Of a DNA stretch of 64,000 nucleotides, positions 25,501 through 37,810 are shown in pieces (position 1 is the stretch's first letter; the number at the start of each line of letters is the position of its first letter). The notes beneath the pieces were generated by a model. That model was not told where the DNA came from. It was given only the letters and a program-made list of their open reading frames with translations, and ran no database searches. A program made the position numbers and the translations under genes. Origin of the DNA: Kudoa neothunni (lineage: Eukaryota; Cnidaria). The stretch is taken from NCBI GenBank assembly GCA_964304625.1, contig OZ199839.1:3224001-3288000 (forward strand), in the 5' to 3' direction.

Positions 25501-28500
25501 TGTTTAGATTAAGATAAATACATTTAAGGTGTAGATAATTTGTTTAAAATGGAAATGTTGGTAATAATCTAGATCTTGTTTCGGCATGTCATCGGCTACA
25601 ACAATGCTCTTTGGTTTTATATCACTAAATATTCCACATATTTATTTGAATTATTTCAAATAAATATACGCTTTAATACTGAGATCGAAATTAAACTCAA
25701 CGTTGAGTGGTTTTTGAACGACTGTTTTTTCGTTCTTATCTCTAATATCAATAATATAAAATTTATAATTTCCAAAGATGGTACATAAGTTCTATTCGAG
25801 CGTGATATGAAGTTGAAACTTTGGATGTGTTGTTTAATTTAGCCTTTAAATGGATAACTTTCTAGTACATAGTTATTGAATATAGCTTAACCAACGTATG
25901 GAGGTTTTAAGTATTACTTTTTTGTGTTGCATTGCAGCTGTTTTTATCGACAAGTAATAAACACCAGCCGAGGATTTTTTTTTATCCAACACTGTAAACA
26001 TATCAACCTAAATTCAAAAATTGTATCACACCAACAACTTGTAAATGTATTTTTTACGTTGTAAAGAATTATATCGGACGGCAAATTAATTTTAAAAGAG
26101 TAATCAAATATATGATCAGTTGATTTAGTCGAAACAACCAAAAGAATATCGAACAATATACTCTTCATGGAATAGAATCTAAAGCAAATCTTGGAACAAA
26201 TATTAAATATTATCCCAAAAAACCCTTGGGGAAGTTTGTAACCGACATCCAAATCGATATTTTTTGTGCATTCTGTTACATCACAATTTACCACTGGAAT
26301 CTGATCAATTATAAAAAACTAGATTTAACATTCGTTGTAACTAATCTACCTCAATGAGAAGTGGGGTTTGAATGGGGTTTACCACGTGGAATCGTGTATC
26401 ATCATCTAGTAGAGTGATACCTGTAATTGCCATATGATAAGATTTTTCATTTTCATAATTTTGACCCTAAATAATAATTGAACGACGGCGACGATCATTC
26501 CCCTATTCACCACATTGTATTCATGTGTAAAACATTTGACTTCGCCGCTACCTCTCGCCACTTGAACATTATAGTATTGATATAAAGATTTCGATCGAAA
26601 CAAATTAGGATTCTCATCTTGGGAACCAATGAATATAATAGATTAAAATAAAATAGACCGAGTAAGAAACGTTCCAAAGAATACCAAAATTTATATGATC
26701 GATTTCTACTTTTAAAGGTACGTCTAATATCATTATATCTATCTTTAGTCAGTCCAAAGATTACCTTCTTTATAGTCACTGTTGGTTAAGTAATGGACGC
26801 ATATTTGTAAATCGAAACTATACAAATATTGATATATATATATATATATATATCGAAATATAAAAATTTTTTAATACCATGTATTAGCTTGTGGACTCTT
26901 TGAGTTATTATTGTTGCATTCGGCAAGATTAGATTTGGGATATGTGATCTCGGCGATGGTAGTTGAAATATCAAAATATAAAACAATGTGTGGTTCGAGG
27001 GTTATTCTGTGAGCTGATCCTTTTGCACCAAAGAGAAACACTAATCAACGTGTGTTGAAAATTATTAATTGAATATTTTCTACAAATATACTGATTTTGG
27101 GTTCATTAGTATCATGGTAACAGTCGAATGATTGGCCGAACATACTGACAGTACTATCGACAAGACTATTTAAGTCAGAGCTCTAGATGTAATTAATAAA
27201 CAATTAGTTATTGATAAATTAATTCACTGTATATAATTTTTTGTCTAGTCCACTTTGCGTAGCAAAAAATATAAACATTTCTCCTTGGTTATTGTCGTTA
27301 TTAGTGAGCACAATAACATCTAGAAACAAGATTAAACCATAATAACGATATAGGCATTATACCTTCGTAGCCATTTCTATCAATATCTCCACAATTGTAG
27401 AGGTATTCGCCGAAATTAGCATTTTTAACGTTGTGATGGATCATTTCAGAAAGATATCCCATTTTTGAATTCTTTAAACGAATTAAAATAATTCAAAACT
27501 TAAGTTAAAGTCACCCCATCTATTGGTGTTATAATCAGAATTGCTCCTGCATGATGCTGAAGAGTGCTGTCTTTTGAAAGACCAATCACAATTTTCTGTC
27601 TAACGTATTCCTATTTTTGCATCCACAGTCACATTCAATGTATATGTAATGATTATTATTAATCAAATTGATACATCGCCAGATATTAAAATCATCTGGT
27701 TGTTGACCACAGAAGAAAACTTAAAGTAAAAATTCATTTTTCCACTAATCAGTCACATGCTTACGATATAAAAACACAACACATCTATGGGCTTGTTTGT
27801 TAAGGGGAGCGAACTTTGTTGATTGAATATAACTAAACAGCTTAAGTTTGGGTTTTCCGTTTTGACCAACGAAACAATTTCTATATATAAATATTTGTTG
27901 GGTATTAGTTGAGTGAATAATTAACTAACCGTCTCCAGGAGAAGAATGTACATCTCCAATCTTAAAATACATGCCTATGTGAATGTTTCATTCGAAGAGT
28001 CATATTTTACCTACAAAATACCTAATCCGCTAGTTTTATAATGAACGGATTCTTCTCCTAACTGAAATTCTTTGATTCGCTTACCATTTTCTATGGAAAC
28101 TGCTTGAATTATACCTAAAAAATATTTTGTATCAATAAATTAACTTAATTTAATAATTTTATGGTTTACCTTGGTATTCAAGCTCGTTCGGTGTCCCCAA
28201 ATATATCAATGAGTTGACCGTTGAAAACTCCGCATGAAGAGTATCGGTACAAACTAATAAATTCCATATAATGTAAAGCGTTCTACCTCTAATTTTACGC
28301 TTTGGAAGGATATCATTTTCAAGACGGACTGTGTGAACTGTAAGGTTGGAAAACACACTGTATAAAGGATTTACGCAATTTTGATTATCGAGACTCTTGA
28401 TTTGGGATTAAAAGTTAAAATAGCATGTGCGTTACCAATTTTTTTTGATTTTTTGAAGTATGTAGTAATATTCTTCCGAAAGAATTTCCAACAGGACCTA

Positions 28501-28832
28501 ATCTTACAGTTACTACTAGTTAGGCGTCACAATTCGCACAAATTATCCTATCCTTTTTCAACGTATTAGAAGACTCCAAATTTGAATATTTGTAAATTGA
28601 ACTTTCGGAAAATTTTGTATCTGATACTAACAAACTAAAACAAATTACGATGTTGGCTATCTTAATAATAACTTGAAATTTACGTATTCGCGTCATAAAA
28701 TAACACACTCCTACCAAATTGGGCACTTGGAGAATCAGGTTTCAATTCTGATATCTGACTCCAATCGAAAAAGCCATAGACTTTTCCAACATGCGAAGCA
28801 AACCAGATCGCAGTCAATATCGATATATACAT
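22577..28832 (-). CDS. Integrin alpha subunit
   Basis: Starts at ATG 28832-28830 with a signal peptide (MYISILTAIWFASHVGKVYG), then GFFDW and FG-GAP blades: AQFGRSVLFY, GNSFGRILLH, SLIYLGTPNE, MYFKIGDVHSSPGDEIV, KIVIGLSKDS, and FGEYLYNCGDIDRNGYEDVI at about 27.36-27.47 kb, whose DIDRNGYED is a Ca2+-binding DxDxNGxxD loop. FGQSFDCYHD and RITLEP lead into cysteine-bearing stalk domains, then a membrane-proximal NCSFGYCFHLRC exon, one TM (YLTFFVASLVGISVAFIVGV) and tail VKPKISIDVF, stop 22577-22579. About 20 GT..AG introns, mostly 40-60 nt. No I domain. GFFKR, which binds the beta tail and keeps integrins inactive, is absent. One junction (about 28.40-28.45 kb, beside a run of eight T/A) and the one across the transposon-bearing intron do not keep frame in my splice. 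Cell-matrix adhesion receptor needing a beta partner not seen here. Confidence 0.85.
23240..24911. mobile_element. Non-autonomous piggyBac-type element, copy 1
   Basis: Bounded by TTAA (23236-23239, 24912-24915) with ends CCCTGTAAGG and (inverted) CCCTCTAACG. Contains subterminal repeats of the AACGAACTTGGGGTC type in both orientations. It is the same family as 55279-56285 but in the opposite orientation (for example the ATGAATCGGATGTTCTAG region is the reverse complement of text near 55.81 kb). No transposase. It lies in the integrin alpha intron and carries a hAT insertion. Confidence 0.75.
23494..24224. mobile_element. hAT-type element nested in the piggyBac-type element
   Basis: Ends are inverted copies of CAGTGGTTTTCAACC (right end GGTTGAAAGCCACTG), the usual form of hAT termini. 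The flanking 8 bp are TTACAGAG and CTATAGAG, matching at 6 of 8, both differences being transitions: an aged 8-bp target duplication as hAT makes. 731 bp, no intact transposase. Confidence 0.75.
26832..26853. repeat. (AT)n microsatellite in an integrin intron
   Basis: About 11 AT units inside the intron just after the blade-to-stalk junction of the integrin alpha gene. Confidence 0.9.
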
Positions 28833-29554
28833 GTTCTTAGACAAAATTCGTACAATTTGAAACTATCAAAATATTTTCCGATTCCAGAGTCGATATAATC
28901 AACTGCCTTAGAGAAAATTCAGGAACAATAGTTGGAATTATTCGATAACTTTCAAATAATACAAAGTTTTTAAATCTGGGATTTTGACTGAGCCGCCCCT
29001 TGTCGTTAAGTAAACCACTTGATTGCTAGCAACATATCTACTACTTACACACGCACACACATGTTCTATAAATATTTATACAATTAATTATATAATTATT
29101 ATGAACAAATTATTCACGGTAATAAAATTAAATGCGCCAAAAGTATACGTGAAATGACAATCATCTCGAATACATTAACACGCTTATTGTTCTCATGGTT
29201 ATCACAAGGCTGATTAATGGTTATTATATACACCTCAAAGCTAAATAAACATAACATTTAAGATAAATTTAATCATTTAACAGATTGATATGTGAGATAT
29301 TCGATTTAAATATTCGTAAATATTACAATATGACTCTGAGACGAGTTCGGCAGTGTTTAAGTAATAATTTTAGAAAACAAATAATAAAAATGAAGGTGGT
29401 ATAATTCCTCCGTTATTGTAAACATTTTTCTTTCAGATTTTCTGACTTATACATTAGTTTTTTTTCATTTAATTATTTTACACTGTTTTAACAGTATACG
29501 ACAGTCAAGTATTCATTTGAATAAAAAAAAAAGAATAATATTTCATTGGGTAAA
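28833..29554. other. Upstream region of the integrin gene
   Basis: No gene seen. It should contain the integrin alpha promoter on the minus strand, but no specific site can be named. Confidence 0.4.
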
Positions 29555-29558
29555 TTAA

Positions 29559-30402
29559 CCTCCATACTCACAGTGGGGGTCAAAATGACTCCCACCGGAC
29601 TTAATCGATGTTTTCTTGTTATCTCTAATTTATTTTTTAAAGTTAATTATTATAATACACAATTAAAATTTGTTATACGCTATCTATAAAGACATGTTAA
29701 GCCCCGATACATAAAAAATCACGTTCATCGCCATTTTTTAATAACTCTGAACAGTATTTAAGCAATTAACGTTGTATTTAAAAACAGGCGCGTTTGATAT
29801 AATAGAAAAACTAACTTTATTAAAATATGATTTTAAAAATAATAAGAAATTACTATCTTATTCAAGCAATTGAAGTAGATTGTAACTCGCCGAAAAATTT
29901 CTAAACAACTGCTTTAAATAATACATAATGTATATGTAACGGAGGAACATTTTAAGTTCCTTATTACAACCAGACTCTCAAGATTTTCATGATGAGATTG
30001 ATTTATAATTGAACTTTACTATTGTAACTCATTATTTATGCATTTAATTATATATTCAATAATCAAATCCAACATTTCATTTTATAGAAAATTTAAGAAC
30101 ACAAACAATGAAGTTACGCAATTTTTAATGCATTATTTTTAAAGGAGGTTTCATTTTTGAAAATGCTCTCTGAGTCAGTTTGTCTTCGAATGTGTGTTGA
30201 TTGTTCGGACCATTTTCTCCCTCCTTAAATGCCACCGCGTAGATTTTTCGTTGATTAAATTTTATGTTTTCTATATCAATAAATGAACTTTTATTATATT
30301 TAAAAGCCATTGTTAAAAAAATGTAAGAATTTTCTCAAAAAGGCTGGGGTTCAAAATGACTTCCACCTTGCGGAACGTTATTTTTTAGTATATGTATAAG
30401 GG
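29559..30402. mobile_element. TTAA-flanked piggyBac-type non-autonomous element
   Basis: TTAA at 29555-29558 and 30403-30406; ends CCTCCATAC and (inverted) CCCTTATAC. Near each end is a direct copy of GGGGTCAAAATGACTCCCACC (right copy GGGGTTCAAAATGACTTCCACC). A 61-codon minus-strand open frame (30125-30310) has no recognisable domain. Confidence 0.55.
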
Positions 30403-30690
30403 TTAATGATAAAGTACATTTTATGTGTGATTTATTAAATATTTCAGGTATATGGCAATTTTTATTCAAAAAATTAAAAAAAGGAACATTATTATAAATT
30501 CCTAGGTTGGTGGTTGGTCAAGGTGTTTATCTTTCTAATCACAAATTTGAGTATATTGGAAGCGAAATGTTCAGTTTACGTTACTTCATAAGCCACCAAC
30601 GCAAGACTTAATAACCATTGTTGTAAATTGCGTAATCTACACCGAGGCTCTTCAAACTGGGAGGTAACTTTAGACATACTAGGGGTAAAT

Positions 30691-31003
30691 GTGTACGCTC
30701 GCTGTGAAGTGGGATGAGCGTGAATAGGAGTTTGAATCTCTGGAACCCATCGAAAGGCATAATGATTTGCAGTTCCCACAGAGCCAACGTCCTTAAAGGG
30801 ATAGGGTTTGGGGCGGTGGTCGCCCTGAGACGAGGATGTTTTGTGGGTTAAAGTCCCACACTACCGCATAAAGATAAGCGACGGGGTTTCATGTTACGTC
30901 CTGCGGTGCCTAAAGCGTTAATGGAACAGGTCTGACCAACCAGAATTCCACAACCTAATAAGTTGCGCCAGGGGTCTTACCTTGTAAAAAAAGACAAAAA
31001 AAC
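30691..31003 (+). repeat. SINE, copy 2 (5'-truncated)
   Basis: Reverse-complement match to 7.54-7.86 kb (for example GGGATGAGCGTGAATAGGAG and CCTGAGACGAGGATGTTTTG), ending in CCTTGTAAAAAAAGAC. The tRNA-like head of copy 1 is not recognisable upstream of 30691. Confidence 0.7.
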
Positions 31004-34000
31004 TAGGGGGTAAATTGTTGATCATTAGAGTTGAGTATACTACGATAAATATTTTAGAATATAAAACTGCAAATAACTGAATTCCGAGTTATTCGATACT
31101 TTACTCTTATTATTAGGGTTTAAAAAGTAGATTATCGAGTAGCCTTGATACTCAACAAATTTTCGAAATTTCAAGCAAATGTCGTTATTTAGATGATTAT
31201 CCGAATTTTTTCGGACATAAACTTAAACAGTTAAGATTTACAACGACTATATTTGTATACTAATGTAAACTACCCGGTTTCGTTTTGGATCGTTAAATTC
31301 CGCGTAGAAAAATCGGAAGAAACATTCAATTTGTATATTAATCCTTTCTATTAACCCATCGAAGTGTATATATAGAGATTAAATGTATTAAATCATAGAA
31401 ACCTCCAAATCTAATAATTACTTGGAAAAATATTAAAAAAAAGTTAGATATAAAATTTGTAGACTCCAGAAAAAATTGAACAAATATAATATATTTAGCG
31501 ACACAATTTTCCACAAAAATCACTTTTATTGTATTTTTTTGTTTTGTGGAATTGACATTCATAAAAAATTATTATTGAAACAAAAATTGGTTTAGATTTT
31601 TTGTTCTAGGTATTAAGTGGAATGAATATTAAAGATTCACAATAAGGTCGCTTTTAAAATTTAATGTTAAAAGTTTTATCATAAAATGACTATAACTTTT
31701 CTCTTGATGATAAATAATTGACAACGAAAATTTATAAACTAAAATAAATGTTATTTTATCGTATTATACATTTAAAAATATTATTGATGATAAATAAAAA
31801 TTGTTAGAAATGATTTTTTATAATAAAATATGTAAAGCTTATATTTAATAATTGAATCGTATAACTGTTAAACGAAAGTTTATTAGAAATGTTTCCAATT
31901 CACGCCAACAACATAAAAGGTAACATATGGACAATAAAATAGGGTTTTATTGGTTTTTGGAAACTTTACGAAGATTTCACGTGTGTCCGACCATTTTGCA
32001 TTCGGGATTTAGAAATAAAAATTAAAGTTATAAAAATTAGCTGAATTACCTCTTTCGATGCTATATTATTTATGATGAAATATCGTGATTAAATTGTTGA
32101 ATAAATTAAATCCAGTCCGGCAAAAATTCCCATACAACTGTTTGAATCGTTGAATCCTGGGATTTATCCAGTTTTTCACAACTTGTTTTTTTCCCGATAC
32201 ATAAGTAGAAATATTTAAAAAAATGGATCGGATTCTATATAATGATAATTTCTCGCCGAATTTATGTATAAAAATTTGGAGTCAAGTTGACCTTAAATCT
32301 TTATCAAAGTAAATTTTTTAAGAACCCTCTTATTTCGTTTTGTTGATAAAATAAATGAAATATATTCACCATTAAAATAAATTAGGAAAATGTAAATTTT
32401 ACAAAATTTTATCAATCAAAAAGAATTATCTCAAATTGACCCTCTAGTGAATTTTGGCTAAATTTGTACCCCAATAAAAAGTTATTGGATGTATACGTGA
32501 TTTGTTTCCTTTCATAAGATGTGAGTTTTTCTCTAATCTTCCAAAAAGGGTAGTAATATATGATTTTAAAATATTATGAATAAAAATATATAATCAGAAA
32601 AATTACCCCAGATTTTTTTTACAACATTTGATAGATAAGATAATAATTATTACATGAATAAAAATTTTTTTAAATTGATTATGAATACTTTAAAACTGAG
32701 TAGTCGTAAGAATCTGACTATATTGAAAACTTTGAGAATTCGGATCAATCTACAATCAGTAATGACAACCTATGGTGGTGTTTTTTTATTTAATGGATTT
32801 ATTATTTATAAATGTGTTTTCCATATACATAAAAACTTGGGAGATAATATGGTTAGGAGAAAGACTTGGAAAATAAGCCAAAGTTGCTATATCTTTCCAT
32901 TAATGTAAAGAAACATTGTAAACCTCAAAATCCTAAGAGCTCGATCTTATCTATTCTGTTATGACTCAGCATACCAAATAAATAAACGATATTTTCAAGG
33001 TTTGAATGCTGTTTACGGACAATTGATAAGAAACCCGCTACCGCTTGTTTCAGATGTATGAAACTATCACAAAATTCATTCTGAATGCTTGCAAATCGTA
33101 TTCTCATTAAATATTCTATTTTATTGCACTTATAATAATTAAAATATTGATTACATGATATAAATGTGTAAATTATTCAAACATTAAGTCAATCAAAAAT
33201 TGTCATTGTGGATTTTTCCTATTTTTATTTTCTGAAATCAAATATTTCTTATGATGGAATGGAATGGAGAAATAAAAAACTGGGGTAATTTTTTACCTCC
33301 AAATTCATAGGGGTGCGTGCAGTCGATTTTTAGTACATTAGAGGTTAATATTGGACTTTGGTCATTTTGACCCAAGGGGCTTTAAAAAGTTAACTAAACA
33401 TCTTTAAAAATCTTAAAAATTAAATTAACATTGAGCTCACCATATAATTTTCAATATAAACCAATTTAAAAGAGTTGACACAATTGATTTAGAGCTGCAA
33501 ATGATTATATGAGAGGTGACAATTACGCTTGTTTCAAAAGTTGGATGTTAATCCTTCGTTTGAGTTTGTTCGTTTTTGTTTGTATAAGATCCTATTTAAC
33601 GCGTCAAATACTTGAAACGAGCACACCAACATGCAATATCTGAATTGTATGAACACGGAAAATTAGTTATGGTTAATGGGGAAAAAATTTAATTAAACTA
33701 TAATATTGCGAATTTAATTTTTATTCAAATTGAGAATATTAGTGTATATTTTTGAATTTGACTTCTATTTTCCGATTTAATGTATTATAGAAAATGTTCT
33801 GGACTTAGAGTAGAACCTTTAATCCTCCATGACTTTTCTATATCGGAATGATGTACTCTCCAGTATTCTAGCAGGCCTAAATAAGCAAAGTAATAATAGA
33901 ATGTGATTTTACATATAGAATTAACATACCTTGAAAAGGCAAATCTTGATACAACAAACTAAATACAATCATATTTATAAAATATATAAACAATAAAATA

Positions 34001-34038
34001 TTTAGATAGGGTTATCAGAATTAGAATCTAATATATTA
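31004..34038. other. Spacer with one coding-looking minus frame
   Basis: Mostly AT-rich. On the minus strand 33107-32925 an open frame with balanced composition (FIHLKQAVAGFLSIVRKQHS) looks like a former or real exon but matches nothing I know. A plus frame at 32654-32908 is less convincing. TGGGGTAA-type motifs near 32.45 and 33.29 kb resemble transposon subtermini. Confidence 0.3.
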
Positions 34039-34702
34039 TTATATATCAAATTGCAATAGCTTGGATTGAGAAGAATGTGCCAACAATGATTGTTCATTTT
34101 GGTTAAAACTCCTATTAATGTAAAAACCAGTGTGCTATACAATAGAAAAATTGCTCTAAGGGACAATAGTTTCGATTGTAGCAATATAGCTTTGAATAGG
34201 AGCTCACAATGTTACGAATGAAAGCGAATACTTTTGTTGGACACTACAAAAAATAACAAAAAACTATAGAAATTTAACAGTAATTACATTATTGCTGAGG
34301 TTATCTTCACATAATGCTGATAATACACGAATTTTAATAGCCAGAGACACAATCTTTCGAATATATTTAAAACTAATTTTCGAATGAGACTGATACCGTG
34401 CAAGGTAGACAATGCTTGTATGATGCTAGTGAAAGTACTATAGGAATTATAACTAAATGCAAAACGATATTTTTGTAACTTTCATTGTTTGAATTACACA
34501 AGGCCATCAATTCGCATATTACATCACTTGGATATAAGCTGTTAATTATTTGTTCCAAAGGATAAATAGTGGATTCATGTTTGTCGCACTTAAAATTGTT
34601 AATCATGTAACAATAGGAATGCTGACAATACATCAGGTCGTGTTTCGCATTCTGGAATGGTAATTGTGTTGAGATACATTTGAAGATCGCTAATCAATAA
34701 TA
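34039..34702 (-). CDS. Saposin-like secreted protein, copy S1
   Basis: Minus-strand exons, 3' to 5': 34039-34111, 34155-34243, 34288-34353, 34397-34452, 34480-34588 and 34632-34702. The protein carries CDKHESTIYPLEQIIN with CELMALC, then HCLPCT, IVSLAIKIRVLSALC, then CPTKVFAFIRN, YSKLYCYNRNYC, and a Ser/Gln-rich end. C-x5-C closing each half and the C-x2-C opener are the cysteine spacing of saposin B-type (SAPLIP) domains, which bind lipids or membranes. The last intron starts with GC rather than GT (GC..AG, 43 nt), and the intron at 34453-34479 is only 27 nt. Signal exon not found. All exons are open, but the first is shorter and less similar than in other copies. Confidence 0.65.
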
Positions 34703-35249
34703 CTGAGAACAGGCTTTATTAGAACTAATATTCCCTGACTTTTAATTGGAGAAAATATGTAAGAGAGAACTTGATTGAAAAAAATGTCAAAAAAATAAAA
34801 TATTACAAAATATCGCACAAAAATTAATCATTATAGTTTACTATTTGCGACTGTTCTTAAAACATCTATTAAATTATTTCGTGTTTATGTAGTTATGTAG
34901 ATTCAACCAAATGCATATAATGCCACTGTGATTTCTTTTCAAATTAAGAAAGTTTATCTGTACACTGAGAGACTTATCTTTCAATAGAAAATATACATTG
35001 GTTATTTGGCATTATAAGAGTTTTATCACTAATTTGTCTAGCAATATTGCCAGTTATTCAAGGTTCAAGAATGCTATTAAATTATACTCTTATATTGGCC
35101 ACATAAACACAAGATTTTATCCTTGGTATGATTACTTCTTTTAAACATAAGCAAAAATTATTATATAACAATGAGTTAATTAGTTCCCTTTGTGTTTTAA
35201 AATATATAAGAATAAATATTTTGATTAATATTAACAATAATTAGGTTTT
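34703..35249. other. Upstream of S1
   Basis: AT-rich; the missing signal-peptide exon of S1 may be here but cannot be placed. Confidence 0.3.
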
Positions 35250-35758
35250 TTGCTTATTTTTTGTTTACAAGGTAAAACCTCCTACGCAACTTATTAGGTT
35301 GTGAAGTTATGGTTGATTAGACCACCATCATTAACGCTGTAAGCACAGCAGGATAAATAAAATCTACCCCTCGTTCTTTATGTTTCTGCGGTTGTGTGGG
35401 AGTTTGACCCATTGACCGTCCTTGTTTCGGGAAACCACGACCTCAACCATACCTTGGATTAACCCAGAATTTGTATTGGAAAATCGTCTAAATGTGGATA
35501 TTGGCTCTACGGAAACCCCCTACGAGGTTTTATTTCGTTCTTGTGCTCGGCGTTTATGAGCGCCAGAGACCTACCCTTCCGCCAGACTCCCCTCTCAGTT
35601 GCAAGCAAGACCACGAAAAATTGTAGATCCCCGCGATCTCTACAGTGTTCCTACTTAATTTCGGATTAGGAGTACGGGAACGCCTGGACTAGGCCTCGAA
35701 CTAGAAACCTCACGGTATACGAGCCGCACCTAACACCACTATGCCATATTGTCCAGGT
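35250..35758 (-). repeat. tRNA-derived SINE, copy 3 (different head and body)
   Basis: On the minus strand it begins with a tRNA-like head: CCTGGAC pairs perfectly with GTCCAGG 67-73 nt later, with A box TGGCATAGTGGTGTTAGG and B-box-like AGTTCGAGGCC. The last 100 bp (AACTTATTAGGTTGTG on the plus strand) match the tail of copies 1 and 2, whereas the body differs. So two SINE types share one 3' tail. Confidence 0.7.
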
Positions 35759-36799
35759 TACATTCCACACTACCGGGCGTAGCTAGATGTTCGCGCTGAT
35801 AATTATATAAATTTATTTATTCAATTAGCTCAATAATATTTCCACCGTTTTGTTTTTAATTCCGAAATATGTATATACCTATTATGTATTTTTTAAATTT
35901 GTTTAATTATTAAATTTAAATACAATGCAAACTCTGACTTCGACCACAATCCGTTTTAGAAGTGTGTTCGAATTCCAAATAATTGTTTCCCGTGTAAAAC
36001 AATGAAAATTAATTTAATCCGTTACCGCACATCAAATAAATGACTATTTTTATTCTTATTTATAATAAAAACGAAATATAGGATAAATATTTTTTTGTTG
36101 TTATACGAAAGACGATAAAAGTTTCTCTTTCGAAGACGGTTGCATATACTAAATTTATTAAGAAAACAATATCACAAACATGAGTAAGAATGATTTACAT
36201 AATTTTTCTCATAATTGTATTCTATGCTGACGCTTCTATTAGATTATATCCCTTATGAAACATTAAATGTGAAAATAATATAATTAAAGCCAGAATGCAC
36301 TGTTTTGTTTAATAGATTGATTAAACTTCGTTTAGAATTAGTAAACATAACGTAATAATTTAATTAACTGAAATAACTGTTTTATTGCAGTTTATAGATC
36401 ACTTATATAAAAAATCAAATAATATTGATTTATAAAACAACTGAATATAATTTCTAGCGTAATACTCTCCCGGAGTTTAGTTAATGGCATGATTAAGTTT
36501 AGTAATGTTTATTTTTCAATGACAGAAACTCCACATAAAACCGTGATCGGCCATTGTATTCCTGCCCTACTTTTAATACATTTAATGATGCCTAAATTAA
36601 GGTTTGCGGAATATTAGTTGTTTTTGGGTTGGAAAAAATTTATATATTTTTAAAAAATCAATATTTTAAGGATGAAGAGGATATTGATCCAACAAAACTA
36701 AAACTTTTCTGTTCTCATCTATCATTATTTTGTTTAATTTTCTCAATATGTTTATAAATATATTACATCAAATCCATGTTTTTTGAATAATATTCACGC
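35759..36799. other. AT-rich spacer
   Basis: No supported feature. Confidence 0.5.
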
Positions 36800-37480
36800 G
36801 GTAGATGTTTAATCCAGTTAAAACGTCTAAGATTCTGAAATTTACCAGTAAAAACTGATGGGAGTTTATCCCTATTTAAAGAAGAGTGGCAGTAAAACAG
36901 TCACTCCTTTTTTATATTTTTTCTCTTATATTCCAATATCATCCTTTAAAACATAACCAATGTTTTGTAACCGCTCATAAAAGAAGGACAGTATCATCAA
37001 TGTTTATAACGTCTATAGGAGTATATGCCTTAACTGAATTAATGTTTTCAACATTCCATGAGTCAGCAGGTGAAATATCTGTATTCGCATTTTCATCATG
37101 AAACATTTTGAAAGCTATCCCATATCTGGGGTGGACTCTGAAAGTCACATTTAACTAGACTTTAAATTGGGAATTTCTTATTTATTTGCAATATATAAAG
37201 CAATTTCCATAAGAGCATATCTCGGCAGATCATTATCATTCGACCATTGTTTAACGAACCAATCATATAAAAACTCACCATCTATATTTTTGATTTGTTA
37301 GAAAAATATGTGATTCTTTTTAGTTTCAAAATTCGTATTTTTGAATTTATCTTCGTGTGAACGAATTCTATCAGTTTCTAAGTGACCTTTAATGAGGCAA
37401 TATATTAATATTTAACTTAGATCACCATATCACTCGATTTAAACTTAGAAATTGTCATTTTTTCGACAATTTTCGACATT
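36800..37480 (-). pseudogene. pogo/Tigger-like transposase relic
   Basis: Minus-strand text DGEFLYDWFVKQWSNDNDLP and YALMEIALYIA resembles the CENP-B-type helix-turn-helix of pogo/Tigger transposases (xLYxWFxxxRSxN...A). It is followed by an acidic open stretch (MFHDENANTDISPADSWN). Stops and frame changes break it up. The plus-strand open frame at 36886-37101 is antisense. Classification is tentative. Confidence 0.5.
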
Positions 37481-37810
37481 TTTATCGAATTATAATAATC
37501 AATGATTTCTCCTTTCTCTTAACTATTACCTATTTAGAGGACATAATGAAGCACACTCTTAATATTATATAAATCGGCCACAAAAACCACGTAACAACGT
37601 AACTTAAGGTATAAATTAAAAACTTTTTTATTTTTTAATGTTAACTGTATTTACAAAATGATAAAATAATACCAAAAAACTAGGTTTCCCTCAAAAAAGA
37701 ATAACGCCGAAATTACGCAATATCCAATCTCGATTGTATATATTATATACTGATATAATAAAACTAACCAGAATAACAATAATTTGTTATAACCATATAT
37801 ACTATGGTTA

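Noticed and set aside
35685-35758. Functional tRNA gene
   Set aside because: The acceptor-like stem pairs, but the T arm and anticodon arm do not fold properly and it is fused to a SINE body.
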